DNA of 10,984 nt from CAXBCP01 sp963974055 (GTDB lineage: Bacteria > Pseudomonadota > Alphaproteobacteria > MPNO01 > UBA830), in the NCBI GenBank assembly GCA_963974055.1, contig CAXBCP010000066.1, positions 1 to 10,984 of the forward strand, written 5' to 3'. Below are positions 1-5,419 of the stretch, piece by piece. Every line of letters starts with the position of its first letter. Within the stretch, counting starts at the first letter, position 1. The notes under the pieces are model-generated. The model did not search any database and had not been told where the DNA came from. It worked only from the letters and a program-made list of their open reading frames with translations. A program made the translations under genes and the position numbers.

Positions 1-145
1 AACAACCCCATGCACCCGAAAGGCGGGGGCGGCACGGCGCGTTGCGCCCGTCGCGGTATGTCCGCCCGGAGGTCCGCCCCGATGCCCGCCCCGATGTCCG
101 CCCTGGTATCCGTCCTGTCCCGTTTCCGCGATTCCCTGTTTCCAT
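1..145 (-). CDS. Possible 5' end of a leftward gene running off the left edge
   Basis: An open frame starts at an ATG at 145 on the minus strand and stays open to base 1. The first residues read METGNRGNGTGRIPG, followed by four-residue repeats of the GRTS/GRAS type that come from the 12-bp DNA repeat beneath. A GGAG lies 8 bases upstream of the ATG, which is reasonable Shine-Dalgarno spacing. I recognise no domain, and the composition is dominated by Gly, Arg, Thr and Ser. In GC-rich DNA an open frame of 48 codons is weak evidence, and the same bases are also open on the plus strand from 42 to 284 (an Arg-Pro-Asp repeat). It may be chromosomal flanking sequence with no gene at all. Confidence 0.22.
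   Translation of the reverse strand, partial: METGNRGNGTGRIPGRTSGRASGRTSGRTYRDGRNAPCRPRLSGAWGC
59..118. repeat. Five tandem copies of a degenerate 12-bp repeat
   Basis: Five consecutive 12-base units can be read from 59: TGTCCGCCCGGA, GGTCCGCCCCGA, TGCCCGCCCCGA, TGTCCGCCCTGG and TATCCGTCCTGT. Units 1-4 differ from one another at only a few positions and unit 5 is more diverged. Because the unit is a multiple of three, it gives a four-residue repeat in every frame, which would be unstable in copy number. It lies in the presumed host flank, outside the integrated element. Confidence 0.75.
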
Positions 146-347
146 GTCGCCTGCTCCGTTTGCGGGGCCCACCGATCCGGTTCACGCAGAACGGTGTGTC
201 CTGCGCGTTGAGGCCGGGGATCCCGACATTGCCTTGACCGGTCAGGATACCACAGAGAAGAACAAAAAGCGAACATTGGGGTAAAATTTGTTTTCAGAAT
301 GCGTGCGTCATCTGCATGCAGCTGGAATTGACGGGGAGGCGGGCGGC

Positions 348-470
348 TCAGCCCCACAGGCTGAAAGCGGCAACCATCAGGACGGCCCAGACGAAGAGAA
401 GCAAGGCTGCGACGACTGAAATTTTCAGCCGCCTGGATAAGGGGTTTCCGGTTCGGGGGGCGCGGGCCAT
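348..470 (-). CDS. Small single-pass membrane protein (40 aa)
   Basis: The frame from the ATG at 470 to the TGA at 348-350 encodes 40 residues. It has a basic N-terminal stretch (residues 1-17, ending LSRRLK) followed by one hydrophobic segment, about residues 18-37 (ISVVAALLLFVWAVLMVAAF), and a short tail. This is the layout of a small inner-membrane protein with its positively charged end in the cytoplasm. Support comes from upstream: a good promoter on the same strand sits at 501-529 with nothing else for it to transcribe. There is no clear Shine-Dalgarno directly before the ATG; a GAGGA lies about 24 bases upstream, too far to help. The family is unknown. The gene lies outside the integrated element, on the presumed host side of the attachment site. 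Confidence is moderate because the frame is short. Confidence 0.42.
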   Translation of the reverse strand: MARAPRTGNPLSRRLKISVVAALLLFVWAVLMVAAFSLWG

Positions 471-500
471 GTTCAATCACAACGGATGGTCTATCCTCGT

Positions 501-529
501 AATATACCAATAGTTGTACTATTTAACAA
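501..529 (-). promoter_or_regulatory. Sigma-70-type promoter for the small membrane protein
   Basis: Reading the minus strand, TTGTTA (524-529) is followed by exactly 17 bases and then TATATT (501-506). The -10 box matches the consensus at 5 of 6 positions and the -35 box at 4 of 6. It lies in a short AT-rich island within GC-rich DNA and points at the gene starting at 470. Transcription would start near 493-495. Confidence 0.45.
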
Positions 530-539
530 ATCAATCTGA

Positions 540-664
540 TGGTTGTGTTGGGCGCTGTGCGCGTTCTGAGCGGATTTACATAAGACGGCCGGAAAGCTGC
601 CGATATCCGGCATCCACCGGGAAAGTCGGGGCGTTGGGGCGTGCATGAATTTCCGGGGGAAAAA
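540..664. other. Host-flank spacer between promoter and attachment site
   Basis: I see no gene here. The short run TTTTT on the minus strand directly after the tRNA CCA end (660-664) and the weak TTTCC/GGAAA stem beside it could be the remains of the original tRNA terminator. Open frames crossing this stretch also cross the tRNA fragment and look like chance. Confidence 0.4.
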
Positions 665-710
665 TGGTGCCGCCAGAGAGAATCGAACTCTCGACCTCAC
701 CATTACCAAG
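665..710 (-). other. attL: 3' half of a tRNA-Thr(GGT) gene at the element junction
   Basis: On the minus strand this reads as the 3' part of a tRNA. An anticodon loop TTGGTAA (703-709) contains the anticodon GGT. It is followed by the 3' anticodon stem TGGTG, the variable loop AGGTC, a T arm with the stem GAGAG/CTCTC around TTCGATT, then the 3' acceptor strand, the discriminator A and an encoded CCA at 665-667. The segment matches the known 3' half of bacterial tRNA-Thr(GGT). To the right of 710 the sequence does not continue into a tRNA 5' half: there is no D arm and no matching acceptor strand. This is the pattern left when a tyrosine-recombinase element integrates at the anticodon region of a tRNA. 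The integrase gene ends 20 bases away. By this reading, sequence left of the site is chromosome and sequence right of it is the element. The crossover boundary is uncertain by a few bases. Confidence 0.82.
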
Positions 711-729
711 GGCGAAGAAAACCCAACGA

Positions 730-1788
730 TTACCGTAGCTTAACGATTTTCCCCCGTCGTTTCGGGGTCGGGGGAACATATTCCAGGACGTCGCGGGCGC
801 GGTTTTCGTCGCTGTCGACATAGCGTTTGACGGACTTCTCGTTCGTCCAGGTGTTCGCCCCCATGAGGTCGCGATCGGTGAACCCGCCGCGGTCGGATCC
901 CCATTCGTGACGCGCCATGTGCGGCGTGAATTCGATGTCGAGTTTCCTGCAGAGCGGCCGCAGCCACTTGTAAACGCCGGAACGCCATGTCCAGGGGAAC
1001 AGCTTTCCGGTCCGCTGCTTCTTCGGAACGGCGATCAGCGCCGCGCGGATCTCCGGATGCATCGGCACGTATTTCCATGCGCCGGCCTTCGAGATCCAGA
1101 GTTCGAACCGCGAATTCACCAGATCGACCCTGTCCCAGCGGACGCTGAGCGTCTCGGTGATCCGCCAGCCCTGGTACTTGAGGAATTTCAGGACCAGCTG
1201 CTCGGCGCCGGTGGTCTTCGCGATCAGCGTGTCGACCGCGCCCGGCGCCGGCCGGCGCGTGCGCGGCTTTTTCTGTTTCAGCTTCTTGACGACCAGGTAC
1301 GGGCACCAGCCGTTGTCGTGGGCAAAATGCAGGATTGTCGCCGCCGGGGCGTATGCCTGGCGGTTCCTGGTCTCGTTCTGGCCGCGGGGATAGAGCGCCG
1401 TTGCGGCGGCGCCGATATCGGCATTGGAAATCTCGGCCAGCCGCAGCGCGCCGAACGTGGTGTCGCGGTGCTCGATCCAGCAGTCGTTCAGCTTGTCGAG
1501 ATAGCGTTCGTCGTTGCGTCCGACACTGCGGATCCGCCTGAATACATCGACGGCCTCGCGGAAGGTTTCCGGGTGGCGGGCTGCCGGCGGCGCGGTCTCG
1601 ACCTTCTCTATAAACCTCTTGATAAATCGTGCAGCAGCTTTTGGGTCTGTCGTTTTCGCGCCGCCGTCATCGAGGCACGTAATTTCGTATTCACGGCCGC
1701 AGACCTGTCCCTTAGCGATACAATATTTGTTTGGGTATTCGCGGCCGCCTTTTCGGGTAATTCGCTCGCCGGGGAGGTAGAGTCGCAA
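730..1788 (-). CDS. int: Tyrosine recombinase (phage integrase)
   Basis: This 352-residue protein would catalyse site-specific integration and excision of the element. The N-terminal part (about 10-65) resembles an arm-type DNA-binding domain, residues 75-165 fit the helical core-binding domain, and the C-terminal half is the catalytic domain. The expected active-site residues are visible: Arg209 in GWRITE, Lys234 in WISKAG, His290 and Arg293 in HMARH, and the nucleophile Tyr323 in KSVKRYV. The length is normal for phage integrases. The start is a TTG at 1786-1788, preceded by GGAGG with a 5-base spacer, a strong ribosome binding site; no better start is in frame. That start lies inside the upstream excisionase-like gene, so the two overlap by 181 bases in different frames. 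The gene ends 20 bases from the tRNA-Thr fragment, the usual place for an integrase that targets that tRNA. Confidence 0.93.
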   Translation of the reverse strand: MRLYLPGERITRKGGREYPNKYCIAKGQVCGREYEITCLDDGGAKTTDPKAAARFIKRFIEKVETAPPAARHPETFREAVDVFRRIRSVGRNDERYLDKLNDCWIEHRDTTFGALRLAEISNADIGAAATALYPRGQNETRNRQAYAPAATILHFAHDNGWCPYLVVKKLKQKKPRTRRPAPGAVDTLIAKTTGAEQLVLKFLKYQGWRITETLSVRWDRVDLVNSRFELWISKAGAWKYVPMHPEIRAALIAVPKKQRTGKLFPWTWRSGVYKWLRPLCRKLDIEFTPHMARHEWGSDRGGFTDRDLMGANTWTNEKSVKRYVDSDENRARDVLEYVPPTPKRRGKIVKLR

Positions 1789-1970
1789 TTGAGCCTCCGT
1801 TTGATCGCTGCGACCTGGTCGCCGTTGAATCCGAACTTACCTTGGCCGGCTTTCCGTTTGAAGCCGAGATCGTGAATCACGCTGTACAGCTTACGCTTGC
1901 CGCAGACGCCGTCGACCATCGCCAGCACGTCGGCGAAGGAATACAGATCCTGATGCGATTTCTGCGTCAT
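1608..1970 (-). CDS. Excisionase-like small DNA-binding protein
   Basis: This frame encodes 120 residues beginning MTQKSHQDLYSFADVLAMVDG. Residues 8-60 look like one compact helical domain (YSFADVLAMVDGV, then KRKLYSVIHDLGFKR, then FNGDQVAAIKRRLN) of the general kind found in excisionases and other short helix-turn-helix proteins. The tail (61-120) is basic and probably flexible, ending KRQTQKLLHDLSRGL. The position directly upstream of the integrase, on the same strand, is where a recombination directionality factor usually lies; a role in excision is inferred from that position and the small size, not from a recognised signature. The last 181 bases overlap the integrase gene in another frame. 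The ATG at 1970 has only a weak upstream match to a ribosome binding site. It could instead be an unrelated regulator. Confidence 0.62.
   Translation of the reverse strand: MTQKSHQDLYSFADVLAMVDGVCGKRKLYSVIHDLGFKRKAGQGKFGFNGDQVAAIKRRLNCDSTSPASELPEKAAANTQTNIVSLRDRSAAVNTKLRASMTAARKRQTQKLLHDLSRGL
1794..1798 (-). promoter_or_regulatory. Ribosome binding site that fixes the TTG start of the integrase
   Basis: The minus strand reads ACGGAGGCTCAATTG. GGAGG is complementary to the 16S rRNA tail and sits 5 bases before the TTG. It lies inside the coding sequence of the preceding gene, so integrase translation is probably coupled to, or competes with, ribosomes crossing that gene. Confidence 0.6.
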
Positions 1971-1983
1971 GCATGCACCGTTG

Positions 1984-2011
1984 CGGCCGCCCGGCGAGAA
2001 CCGGGCGGCCG
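1984..2011. terminator. Perfect 11-bp stem-loop between parB and the excisionase-like gene
   Basis: CGGCCGCCCGG (1984-1994) and CCGGGCGGCCG (2001-2011) form a perfect, fully GC stem around the loop CGAGAA. The hairpin fills the 50-base gap after the ParB-like gene. Read rightward it is followed by TTTGCGTTT, a broken U tract; read leftward, the direction of the flanking genes, no U tract follows. It may be an inefficient terminator or an attenuator that reduces int/xis transcription from the parB side, or a 3'-end stabiliser. Confidence 0.5.
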
Positions 2012-2020
2012 TTTGCGTTT

Positions 2021-3880
2021 CTATTCGGCCGCGATCGCGGCGGGCTCGGGGGTCGGCTCGGCGTCTGGCGCCGGATCCGGCTGCGGGAATTCGGCGGCGA
2101 TCGCGGCGGCTGCGTCGTCCTGGGTGAGGAACCGGCCCGGCACGGGCACGTAATCCGCCGGCACCTTGTCGCCGATCGCGGTGCGTATTGCCTTCATGGT
2201 CGGCTTTTCCGACAGCCCGTCGGCGATGCCGGCAGCGGCGGCGATCGCCAGCAGTTCCGGCTTGCGGGCGCCTTTGAGATAGGTTTCGTCGACCGTGCCG
2301 GCCGGGTTGAGCGGCAGGCCGGATTCCCCGGCGGCCGCCCCGGCGATCGCGATTGCGTCAGGTTCGTTGCCGGGGGCCGATGTCGCCGGTACCGACATCG
2401 TTGCGCCGACGATCGCCGCAAGGATATCCAGCAGGCCGGGAATGTCGCGCTTTTCAAGCGCGGGCCAGAGACCGTCACAATCGTAGGTCGGCCAGTACCC
2501 GAGTTCCTCAAACGACTCGATATCATCCTTGTCGGTCGTCGACTCCCTGAGCAGCGGCAGGAGCGTCGCTATATATTTCGTTTCGGCGTCGCCGCCGGCA
2601 TGCGCGTGCGCGGTGATTTTGACCGGGCCGCCGCTGAGCATACCGAAGATCGCCGCGCGCAGCGCCGTTTCCGGTGCGTTGGCGACCAGGTTCTGCAGGT
2701 GCCGGGTCTTGATCTCGCCGCCGGCGTCCAGCTGCGCCTGGTTGAACAGCTTGGCGGGTTTGGCCGTGTCTTCCTTGTCGGCGCCTGCCGCCTTTCGCTC
2801 GGCGTATACGGCGTCGTTACTGATCAGTCCGTGATGCACCTTTACCTCGCCCGTGCGGTTGTATTCGATGATCGCATGACCGCCGTCCGCTTTTTTGCGT
2901 TTCTGGTAATCCCAGCTGAGGAACCAGGAGACGATCGGCGCATGTGTCCATCCCTGTTCGAGCAGATTTGCCTGCAGTTTCTCGACGGCGGCGGCCTGCA
3001 GTACGTCGAAGCGGGCGCGGGACCGGATCAGGTCGGGCTCGCCGTCTTCTCCCTCGAGGACCAGATCAGGATCGACTTCGAAGATCGCATAACTGAGTGG
3101 CACCATTTCCTGGCGGATGCTGTGGCGGATATCCTTTTCGCGTTGCCAATGGCCGAGCCCGTTGACGATGCACCGGATTGCGTCTTCCTGCAGTTCCGGC
3201 GCCGCGTCGCAGATCGCTTCGGCCTGGGCGAGATTGATGTCGCCGGCGGCGAGTGCGTCACGCGAGATCGGGCCGAGGCGGTCGATTACCTTGATGCGGT
3301 TCTGGACGTAGCGCGGTGTTTTTCCGATGCGTTCGGCGATCGTCGCGGATTTCCAGCCGGCGTCGCGGAGCAACTTGAAGGCTTCGCCTTCCTCGACCGG
3401 CGGAACGTTTTCGCGCTGCAAGTTCTCGAGGATCGCCATTGCGCGGGCGTCGTCATCGTCGCCGGCAACGGTCCGGACCGGGACGGGGGTATCCGCCGGC
3501 AGGCGCTTGTCCGCCGCGAGCAGCTGCAGCGCGCGAAGGCGGCGGCCGCCGGCAACGATTTCATGCGTCGCCTTGCCGCGTTTCTTCGGCAGTCGGCGAG
3601 CGACTAGGTTCTGCAGGACGCCCTGGGCGGCGATCGAGTCCGCCAGTTCGGCGATCGACGTGTCGTCGAAGGTCTTGCGCGGGTTGAGCCCGGACGCGAC
3701 CAGCTGCTGCAGCGGCAGCATGACGATCTCGGCCGTGTCGGTATTCGCGGACGGCGGCGCTGTCTTTGGCGCGGGCTTTTTCGCGGCCGGCTTGCGGGCG
3801 GCGGGCTTCTTTGCCGCCGGTTTTCCGGCGGCGGTTTTGGGGGCGGTCTTCGGGGCGGTCTTTTTTGCCGTGGTTGTCAT
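2021..3880 (-). CDS. ParB-like partition/nuclease-domain protein with Lys/Ala-rich N-terminal tail
   Basis: This is a 619-residue protein of the ParB/Spo0J superfamily, common in the early regions of alphaproteobacterial phages and plasmids. Residues 1-45 form a low-complexity tail of AKK/APK/AAKKP units, like a histone H1 tail, probably for non-specific DNA binding. Residues 52-160 are the ParB N-terminal domain, with LNPRKTF, GGRRLRAL (111-118, the CTP/DNA-binding box) and ENLQRENVPPVEEGEAF. A helix-turn-helix follows at 177-200 (ATIAERIGKTPRYVQNRI). The long C-terminal half is unfamiliar and ends in a Pro/Ala-rich tail. The start at 3880 is chosen because AAGGAGA lies 8 bases upstream; the frame stays open for 24 codons before it, but without such a site. 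No ParA is visible nearby, so the protein may act in phage gene regulation or DNA modification rather than partition. Confidence 0.85.
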   Translation of the reverse strand: MTTTAKKTAPKTAPKTAAGKPAAKKPAARKPAAKKPAPKTAPPSANTDTAEIVMLPLQQLVASGLNPRKTFDDTSIAELADSIAAQGVLQNLVARRLPKKRGKATHEIVAGGRRLRALQLLAADKRLPADTPVPVRTVAGDDDDARAMAILENLQRENVPPVEEGEAFKLLRDAGWKSATIAERIGKTPRYVQNRIKVIDRLGPISRDALAAGDINLAQAEAICDAAPELQEDAIRCIVNGLGHWQREKDIRHSIRQEMVPLSYAIFEVDPDLVLEGEDGEPDLIRSRARFDVLQAAAVEKLQANLLEQGWTHAPIVSWFLSWDYQKRKKADGGHAIIEYNRTGEVKVHHGLISNDAVYAERKAAGADKEDTAKPAKLFNQAQLDAGGEIKTRHLQNLVANAPETALRAAIFGMLSGGPVKITAHAHAGGDAETKYIATLLPLLRESTTDKDDIESFEELGYWPTYDCDGLWPALEKRDIPGLLDILAAIVGATMSVPATSAPGNEPDAIAIAGAAAGESGLPLNPAGTVDETYLKGARKPELLAIAAAAGIADGLSEKPTMKAIRTAIGDKVPADYVPVPGRFLTQDDAAAAIAAEFPQPDPAPDAEPTPEPAAIAAE

Positions 3881-3914
3881 CGGGTCAGTCTCCTTTCGGG
3901 TCGGGTGAAGTGGG

Positions 3915-3929
3915 GCGAACGGCGTTCGC
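3915..3929. repeat. 15-bp near-palindrome, copy 1 (upstream of parB)
   Basis: GCGAACGGCGTTCGC has arms GCGAAC and GTTCGC around GGC. Here the arms extend by one pair to 7 bp (3914-3930). It sits 35 bases upstream of the ParB-like start, between that gene and the stop of the preceding one. An identical 15-mer occurs at 7069-7083. It could be a ParB-family binding site, an operator for this operon or simply a hairpin. Confidence 0.6.
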
Positions 3930-3932
3930 CTG

Positions 3933-4133
3933 TCAGAAAATCCATGCGCCAATAAAGCCGGCGGCGACCAGGGCGGCGATCTGGCACCAACCGATCAGCA
4001 TGCCGTCCGTTCGTCCGGCGCGATATCCGGCGCGGTAGAGCGGTTTTTGCGTCTCGGCCACGGTGAGAAACCCCTCAAACTCGCGCGGGCGGCCGGCGCC
4101 TGGTTTCGATCTTCCGGGTTTGGCCGTCATCAT
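3933..4133 (-). CDS. Small protein with a C-terminal membrane segment (66 aa)
   Basis: The protein has a basic, flexible N-terminus (residues 1-20, PGRSKPGAGRPREFEG), a middle containing LYRAGYRAGRTDG, and one C-terminal hydrophobic segment, about residues 45-65 (MLIGWCQIAALVAAGFIGAWI). A C-terminal anchor with a cytoplasmic head is the likely layout. Two adjacent ATG codons (4131-4133 and 4128-4130) follow a GAGGG ribosome binding site; its spacing suits the second ATG slightly better, which would remove one residue. It lies between the Myb-like and ParB-like genes, probably in one operon. I do not recognise the family. An association with phage-encoded membrane functions is only a guess. 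Confidence 0.62.
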   Translation of the reverse strand: MMTAKPGRSKPGAGRPREFEGFLTVAETQKPLYRAGYRAGRTDGMLIGWCQIAALVAAGFIGAWIF

Positions 4134-4175
4134 TTGCCCTCGACCCGCCGCAGGAATTTTCCGAAACCGGCCATG

Positions 4176-4535
4176 TCAGACCCAGCGGATGCGCGGCGCC
4201 GGCTGCGCGGTTGGCGGGGGTGCCGGTTCGAGGTCGGGGTGATCCTCGAACCGGCTGCCGGCGGCGAACGCGGCGTCGAGCGCGCGTGCGGCGCCGGCGG
4301 GGTCGGTTTTCGGCCATGGCAGGGCGGCGCGCATGGCGCTGTTATGCAGCGCGATCGCCTCGAACCGGTCGCGGCAGGCGCCGATCCGGTGGGCGCGATT
4401 CTTGACCGCGTCGGCCGTGACGCCCAGCCGGTCGGCGGTCGCCTGGACCGGGATCGAGACATCTGGATACTGGCGGCGGATGATCTCGTCGTCTGCGTCG
4501 GTCCAGTCTTTCGGCGGGCGTCGGGTGGCTTTCAT
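4176..4535 (-). CDS. Myb/GcrA-like helix-turn-helix DNA-binding protein
   Basis: This 119-residue protein has, at residues 10-55, a tryptophan-led three-helix motif: DWTDADDEIIRRQYPD, then IPVQATADRLGVTADAVKNRAHRIG. The WT-x-(E/D)-x-x-x-(L/I)(K/R) opening and the recognition helix TADAVKNRAHRIG match the Myb/SANT-type domain shared by the GcrA cell-cycle regulator and many phage regulators. The C-terminal half (60-119) is Ala/Pro-rich and ends PAPRIRWV. It starts at the ATG at 4535 with AGGGGA upstream. As first gene of the leftward block (membrane protein, ParB-like, excisionase-like, int) it is a plausible regulator of that block; its target is unknown. It is not GcrA itself, because the domain is followed by a different tail. 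Confidence 0.8.
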   Translation of the reverse strand: MKATRRPPKDWTDADDEIIRRQYPDVSIPVQATADRLGVTADAVKNRAHRIGACRDRFEAIALHNSAMRAALPWPKTDPAGAARALDAAFAAGSRFEDHPDLEPAPPPTAQPAPRIRWV

Positions 4536-4828
4536 GGTCGAAATTTCCCCTGTGGGCTCCTGCTAATCTGGTGGGGAAACGCTGACACTTGGTCCTCTCC
4601 CGGTAAGCTTCCGGCCTGGCCTGTGGACGAGAGGTGCCAACATTTCCCCATAAATCGCTCGTCAGGTTGCGGCACCGGGCAGCACGTGCCAGCCGGCCGG
4701 CCCAGGTGGTTGCGGGGCCAATTGCGTGTCACGCCCTTCGGGTATTTCGTCCGCATCGCGCCTAGCATTGCAATGCGGGGTTGTGTAATCTTGGCCTTAC
4801 TAACGTCAACAAACTGGGAGACAAATCG
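4536..4828. other. Divergent intergenic region at the left edge of the cargo
   Basis: No convincing gene lies in these 293 bases, which separate leftward phage genes from rightward cargo genes and so must hold both promoters. The heptamer TTTCCCC occurs at 4544-4550 and 4643-4649, and its complement GGGGAAA at 4573-4579. The last two form an inverted pair 63 bases apart and could be operator sites for a regulator in this block. The sequence becomes AT-richer from about 4770. I could not assign a clear promoter. Confidence 0.4.
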
Positions 4829-4999
4829 ATGGCTAAAAAGAGAAATCTTCACGATTTTCTTGACCACAAATTGATTGCAAAGGCCGAGAAAGCTGCCACT
4901 CAACACAGGCTTCCTGAAGTGGCTGCCGCACTGGCGAACATTCGCGAGGCCCTCAAAGAAACAATGACTGACGTGGAAGCGCTGAAAAAAGACGTTTAG
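4829..4999 (+). CDS. Small helical hypothetical protein (56 aa)
   Basis: This frame encodes 56 residues beginning MAKKRNLHDFLDHKL and ending DVEALKKDV. It is almost entirely predicted helix with heptad-like spacing in its second half (VAAALANIREALKETMTDVEALKK), suggesting a short coiled coil or helical hairpin. The ATG at 4829 is preceded by GGGAG at a suitable distance; the frame is open further upstream but without a ribosome binding site. It uses more A/T-ending codons (AAA, GAA, ACT) than the neighbouring phage genes, which points to a different origin. It is the first of three rightward genes inside a leftward region and is followed by a possible terminator. No family is recognised; size and charge would suit an antitoxin or small regulator, but nothing shows this. 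Confidence 0.62.
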   Translation: MAKKRNLHDFLDHKLIAKAEKAATQHRLPEVAAALANIREALKETMTDVEALKKDV

Positions 5000-5040
5000 C
5001 GCGACACCCTGACTACTCCGCCGTCGCGAATTTTCTTCTC
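5000..5040 (+). terminator. Possible terminator after the 56-aa gene
   Basis: CGCGAC (5000-5005) can pair with GTCGCG (5023-5028) across a 17-base loop, followed by AATTTTCTTCTC. The stem begins at the stop codon. The loop is large and the U tract interrupted, so this is a weak call. Confidence 0.3.
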
Positions 5041-5071
5041 GGGGCGGCGGTGCCTGATTTAGTGTTCCGGT

Positions 5072-5314
5072 ATGGTCACGATCCGCCACATTCTCGATAA
5101 CCGGCAGACGCTTCGCGTCATGTGCCTCGGGTGCCGGGCGTTTGCAGATATTGGCGCAGCGCAGCTGGAAGCCCTGCCAAACCGCATGACGACAGAACGC
5201 ATATGCGCACGGCGAACCTGTCCCGACTGCCAGCATGTCGGCTGCGAGGTCACGGTCGTAGTCGACACACCGAACCTGACGACGACGCATTCTCATTCCG
5301 ATCCGCCTTCCTGA
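5072..5314 (+). CDS. Cys-rich zinc-ribbon-like small protein
   Basis: This 80-residue protein has paired cysteines at Cys18-x2-Cys21 (CLGC) and Cys50-x2-Cys53 (CPDC), plus Cys45 and Cys58. Two CxxC knuckles about 30 residues apart, the second followed by VGCEVTVVVD, fit a zinc ribbon. The order, an N-terminal helix (ITIRHILDN-like), first knuckle, linker, RRTCPDC, then a beta strand, resembles small zinc-finger proteins common in alphaproteobacteria. The Thr/Ser/His-rich tail (66-80) is probably disordered. The start at the ATG at 5072 lacks a good ribosome binding site. It lies on the same strand as the pentapeptide-repeat gene, 105 bases before that gene's ATG. Function unknown; binding of nucleic acid or protein is possible. 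Confidence 0.58.
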   Translation: MVTIRHILDNRQTLRVMCLGCRAFADIGAAQLEALPNRMTTERICARRTCPDCQHVGCEVTVVVDTPNLTTTHSHSDPPS

Positions 5315-5384
5315 ATTGCCGGGCGGGGCTGGGAATCGGTTTGGGGTATGGTTGTGAGACTGGTGACTGGTCCGCGCGTGTCTA

Positions 5385-5408
5385 TTGACGCCACCTATCA
5401 CCGGTGAT
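5385..5408 (+). promoter_or_regulatory. Possible promoter and operator of the pentapeptide-repeat gene
   Basis: TTGACG (5385-5390) matches the -35 consensus at 5 of 6 positions. A perfect 12-base palindrome, ATCACCGGTGAT, lies at 5397-5408, in what would be the spacer, ending 11 bases before the chosen ATG. No convincing -10 box is seen. The palindrome could be a repressor site separate from the TGAGGA operators of the immunity region. Confidence 0.35.
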
Positions 5409-5419
5409 TGAGTCTTCGG

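Noticed and set aside
907..1875. Rightward open frame of 322 codons opposite the integrase
   Set aside because: The integrase on the other strand carries all the catalytic motifs; this frame has none and begins and ends arbitrarily.
2031..2450. Repeated GCGATCGC-like octamers
   Set aside because: They fall on Ala-Ile-Ala codons of the ParB-like gene and reflect codon bias rather than a repeat family.
1973..3607. Rightward open frame of 544 codons
   Set aside because: It is antisense to the ParB-like gene, which has clear domains and a ribosome binding site; its composition is Arg/Gly/Asp-rich as expected of a shadow.
4130..4174. 14-codon leftward frame (MAGFGKFLRRVEGK) between the Myb-like and 66-aa genes
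   Set aside because: Its start lies just after the upstream stop and its stop overlaps the next ATG, which looks like coupling, but it is too short to separate from chance. It could be a coupling minicistron.
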